A stretch of 64,000 nucleotides of DNA, taken from contig NZ_LZZW01000012.1 in NCBI RefSeq assembly GCF_014170375.1, forward strand, positions 186,001 to 250,000, in the 5' to 3' direction. The translations under genes and the position numbers were made by a program. Each line of letters begins with the position of its first letter. The first letter of the stretch is position 1. Of this stretch, positions 61,726-64,000 are shown piece after piece. The notes below the pieces were generated by a model that saw nothing but the letters and a program-made list of their open reading frames with translations, did not search any database and was not told where the DNA came from. This stretch comes from Variovorax sp. UMC13 (GTDB lineage Bacteria; Pseudomonadota; Gammaproteobacteria; Burkholderiales; Burkholderiaceae_C).

Positions 61726-63339
61726 TCAGAATCCTGCAGCAAGGCCATCCCGCCGCGGATCGCTCGCCGCCACATAACCCTCGACCGCCGGATCGCCCGC
61801 GCGCCAGATGAACTGGCCGGCACCGAAGTCCTGATAGGAGTCGTCGATCACCTCGACCTTGTGGCCCAGGGCGCTCAGCCCCTGCAGGACCTGCGGGTCC
61901 ATCGCGGCCTCGGCGTTGATCTCCAGGCCGCTGTTGAAGCGCCAGCGCGGCGCATCGCAGGCGGCCTGCGGGTTCTGGCCGTGGTCGAGCATGCGCACCA
62001 GCGTCTGCATGTGGCCCTGCGGCTGCATGTTGCCGCCCATCACGCCGAAGCTCATGACCGGCTGGCCGTCCTTGGTGAGGAAAGCCGGGATGATGGTGTG
62101 GAAGGGGCGCTTGCCCGGTGCCGCGACGTTGGGGCTGGCCGCATCCAGGCTGAAGCCGTGGCCGCGGTTCTGCAGGCTGATGCCGAATTCCGGTTCCACG
62201 CAGCCCGAGCCGAAGCCCATGAAGTTGCTCTGGATGAAGCTCACCATCATGCCGCTCTCGTCAGCGGCCGTGAGGTAGATGGTGCCGCCCTTGACCGGGT
62301 TGCCGGCCTTGAAGTCTTGTGCCTTGTTCACGTCGATGAGTTTGGCACGCGAGGCCAGGTAGCCGCCATCGAGCATTTGCGCGACCGTCGTCTCCATCGA
62401 CGAGGGCTCCGACACATAGCGGTAAACGTCGGCGAAAGCCAGCTTCATGGCCTCGATCTGCAGATGCTGCGACGCCACCGAGTCGATGGGCATCGAGGCC
62501 AGGTCGAAGTTCTTCAGAATGCCCAGCGCGATCAGCGCCGCGATGCCCTGCCCGCTGGGCGGGATCTCGTGCAGCGTGTGGCCCGCGTAGTCCTGCGAGA
62601 TCGGCGTGACCCATTCGGGCTTCCAGTTCGCAAGGTCGCGCACCTTGAGGCTGCCGCCGTTGGCATTGGAGAATTTCTCCAGCGCCTCGGCGATCTCGCC
62701 GCTGTAGAAAGCTTCTCCACGGGTCGCGCCGATGGCGCGCAGCGCGCGCGCCGCGGCCGGGAAGCGGAACAGCTCGCCCACCTCGGGCGCACGGCCCCAG
62801 GGCAGGAAGCTCTGGGCGAAGCCCGGCTGGTTCTGCAGGATCGGCGTGGCCGCGGCCCACTTCTGCTGCACCACCGGCGGCACCAGGTAGCCACGCTCGG
62901 CGATCTCGATGGCCGGCGCCATCAGGGCCTCGAAGGGCAGCTTGCCGAAACGCTCCGACAGCGCGACCCAGCCGCCCACCGCGCCCGGCACGGTGACCGA
63001 GTCCATGCCGCGCTGCGGCGGCGTGGCGGCGCCATCGCCATGCTTGCGCCGGAAGTACTCGGGCGTCCAGGCCTGCGGCGCGCAGCCCGAGGCGTTGAGG
63101 CCGTGCAGTTCCTTGCCGTCCCAGAGGATGCAGAAGGCGTCGCTGCCCAGGCCGTTGCTCACCGGCTCGACCAGCGTCATCACGGCCGCGGTGGCGACGG
63201 CCGCGTCGACCGCGTTGCCGCCCTGCTGCAGGATGCGCAGGCCGGCCTGGGCCGCCAGCGGATGGGAGGTCGAGACGACGTTGCGTGCGAAGACCGGGAT
63301 GCGGACGGAACGGTAGGGGTTGGCGTAGTCGAATTTCAT
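61726..63339 (-). CDS. Gamma-glutamyltransferase family protein
   Basis: A 537-residue Ntn-hydrolase. The catalytic threonine that follows self-cleavage is T353, in GGTIYLTAADESG, the position of the TTHFSVVD box in classical enzymes. Other marks are GGNAVDAAVATAAVMTLVEP and TVPGAVGGWVAL. No signal peptide is seen at MKFDYANPYRS, so it probably is the cytoplasmic YwrD-like group, whose substrates are less clear than glutathione. It starts 14 bp after the Bug receptor and may act on the ligand brought in. Confidence 0.86.
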   Translation of the reverse strand: MKFDYANPYRSVRIPVFARNVVSTSHPLAAQAGLRILQQGGNAVDAAVATAAVMTLVEPVSNGLGSDAFCILWDGKELHGLNASGCAPQAWTPEYFRRKHGDGAATPPQRGMDSVTVPGAVGGWVALSERFGKLPFEALMAPAIEIAERGYLVPPVVQQKWAAATPILQNQPGFAQSFLPWGRAPEVGELFRFPAAARALRAIGATRGEAFYSGEIAEALEKFSNANGGSLKVRDLANWKPEWVTPISQDYAGHTLHEIPPSGQGIAALIALGILKNFDLASMPIDSVASQHLQIEAMKLAFADVYRYVSEPSSMETTVAQMLDGGYLASRAKLIDVNKAQDFKAGNPVKGGTIYLTAADESGMMVSFIQSNFMGFGSGCVEPEFGISLQNRGHGFSLDAASPNVAAPGKRPFHTIIPAFLTKDGQPVMSFGVMGGNMQPQGHMQTLVRMLDHGQNPQAACDAPRWRFNSGLEINAEAAMDPQVLQGLSALGHKVEVIDDSYQDFGAGQFIWRAGDPAVEGYVAASDPRRDGLAAGF

Positions 63340-63353
63340 GGGATGGGGCGGGT

Positions 63354-64000
63354 TCAGTCGCCGACGATGCGGCGTTCGGTGATGATCTTTTTCCACTTGG
63401 CGGCGTCCTGCGCCACCATGCCGGCCAGTTCGGCCGGGGTGCTGGTCGTGGGCTCGATGCCCAGGCGCGAGAGCTTGTCGCGCACCTCCGGGTCGGCCAG
63501 CGACTGGTTGGCCGCGGTGTTGATGCGCGCCACCATCTCGGCCGGCAGGCCCTTGGGGCCGTAGAGCCCGAACCAGGTGTTGGACTCGAAGCCCGGCAGC
63601 ACGTCGGCGATCGCGGGCAGCTCGGGCGCGAGCGGGCTGCGCTTCAACGAGGTCACGCCCAGCGCGCGCAGCCGGCCGTCGCGCACGTGCGGCATGCCGG
63701 TGGGCAGCGAATCGAAGAGCACGTCGACCTTGCCGCTGATCAGGTCGGGAATGGCCAGCGCCGTGCCCTTGTAGGGGATGTGGGTGACGAACACGCCGGC
63801 CTGCGACTTGAACAGCTCGGCCGTGAGCTGCACGATGGTGCCGTTGCCGCTCGAGGCGTAGTTGAGCTTGCCGGGGTTCTTCTTCGCATAGTCGATCCAC
63901 TCGCGCACCGTCTTGGCGGGCGAGCTGTTGGGCACCAGCATGATGCTGGGCGCATCGCCCACGTGGGCGATGGGCGTGAAGTCGCGCACCGTGTCGTAGG
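63354..64000 (-). CDS. Bug/TctC-type periplasmic solute receptor (N terminus outside window)
   Basis: The C-terminal 215 or so residues of a receptor of the Bug family; the frame remains open to the window end, so the start lies beyond. Visible pattern: YDTVRDFTPIAHVGD, GKLNYASSGNGT and FDSLPTGMPHVRDGRLRALGVTS. It is probably cotranscribed with the gamma-glutamyltransferase gene. The ligand is unknown; a gamma-glutamyl compound would fit the neighbour (inference). Confidence 0.92.
   Translation of the reverse strand, partial: YDTVRDFTPIAHVGDAPSIMLVPNSSPAKTVREWIDYAKKNPGKLNYASSGNGTIVQLTAELFKSQAGVFVTHIPYKGTALAIPDLISGKVDVLFDSLPTGMPHVRDGRLRALGVTSLKRSPLAPELPAIADVLPGFESNTWFGLYGPKGLPAEMVARINTAANQSLADPEVRDKLSRLGIEPTTSTPAELAGMVAQDAAKWKKIITERRIVGD

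Overview
The window is a stretch of GC-rich (roughly two thirds G+C or more) chromosome from a betaproteobacterium, most likely family Comamonadaceae and plausibly Variovorax or a near relative. The grounds are gene content, not any database search: periplasmic Bug/TctC-type receptors, a paired PimC/PimD-like acyl-CoA dehydrogenase operon, branched-chain amino-acid ABC genes, the betaproteobacterial form of the cellulose operon, and the runs ribF-ileS-lspA and rarA-lolA-ftsK opposite trxB. I see no prophage, insertion sequence, CRISPR array, rRNA or tRNA gene. Both ends of the window cut genes.

Layout. 0-3.5 kb: the end of a CobW-type GTPase, a YtcJ-like amidohydrolase and an AraC regulator. 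3.5-15.9 kb: a small hypothetical gene, an AT-rich control region and a complete seven-gene cellulose operon bcsD-P-Q-A-B-Z-C. 15.9-20.4 kb (minus strand): a GGDEF-EAL protein, a GGDEF protein with a duplicated sensor module and a Kef-type antiporter. These cyclic-di-GMP enzymes lie next to BcsA, whose PilZ domain binds that messenger. 20.4-27.2 kb: an epimerase-like protein, a 2Fe-2S flavin reductase, a Bug receptor and livFGMH. 27.4-33.7 kb: rarA, lolA, ftsK, a Crp/Fnr regulator and trxB. 34.0-38.5 kb: rpmB-rpmG, a fatty-acid desaturase, an rsmB-like methyltransferase, a DUF1653 protein, an I78-type lipoprotein and purN. 38.6-43.7 kb: two acyl-CoA dehydrogenases, a lipoprotein hydrolase, an enoyl-CoA hydratase-like protein and an HNH nuclease. 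43.9-48.4 kb: ribF, ileS, lspA.

48.5-55.9 kb is the most suggestive accessory unit. A LacI regulator sits behind a perfect 20-bp palindrome and is followed by a binding-protein ABC importer (four genes), a GpdQ-like phosphodiesterase and a Na/Pi cotransporter. I infer a scavenging route for phosphodiesters: import, cytoplasmic hydrolysis and phosphate balance. The substrate is not known.

55.9-64 kb: a bile-acid-type Na symporter divergent from a LysR gene, then a minus-strand series (quinone reductase, DUF5672 protein, SDR without the usual Tyr/Lys, EamA transporter, gamma-glutamyltransferase, truncated Bug receptor). A pair of 49-bp palindromic repeats lies inside this series.
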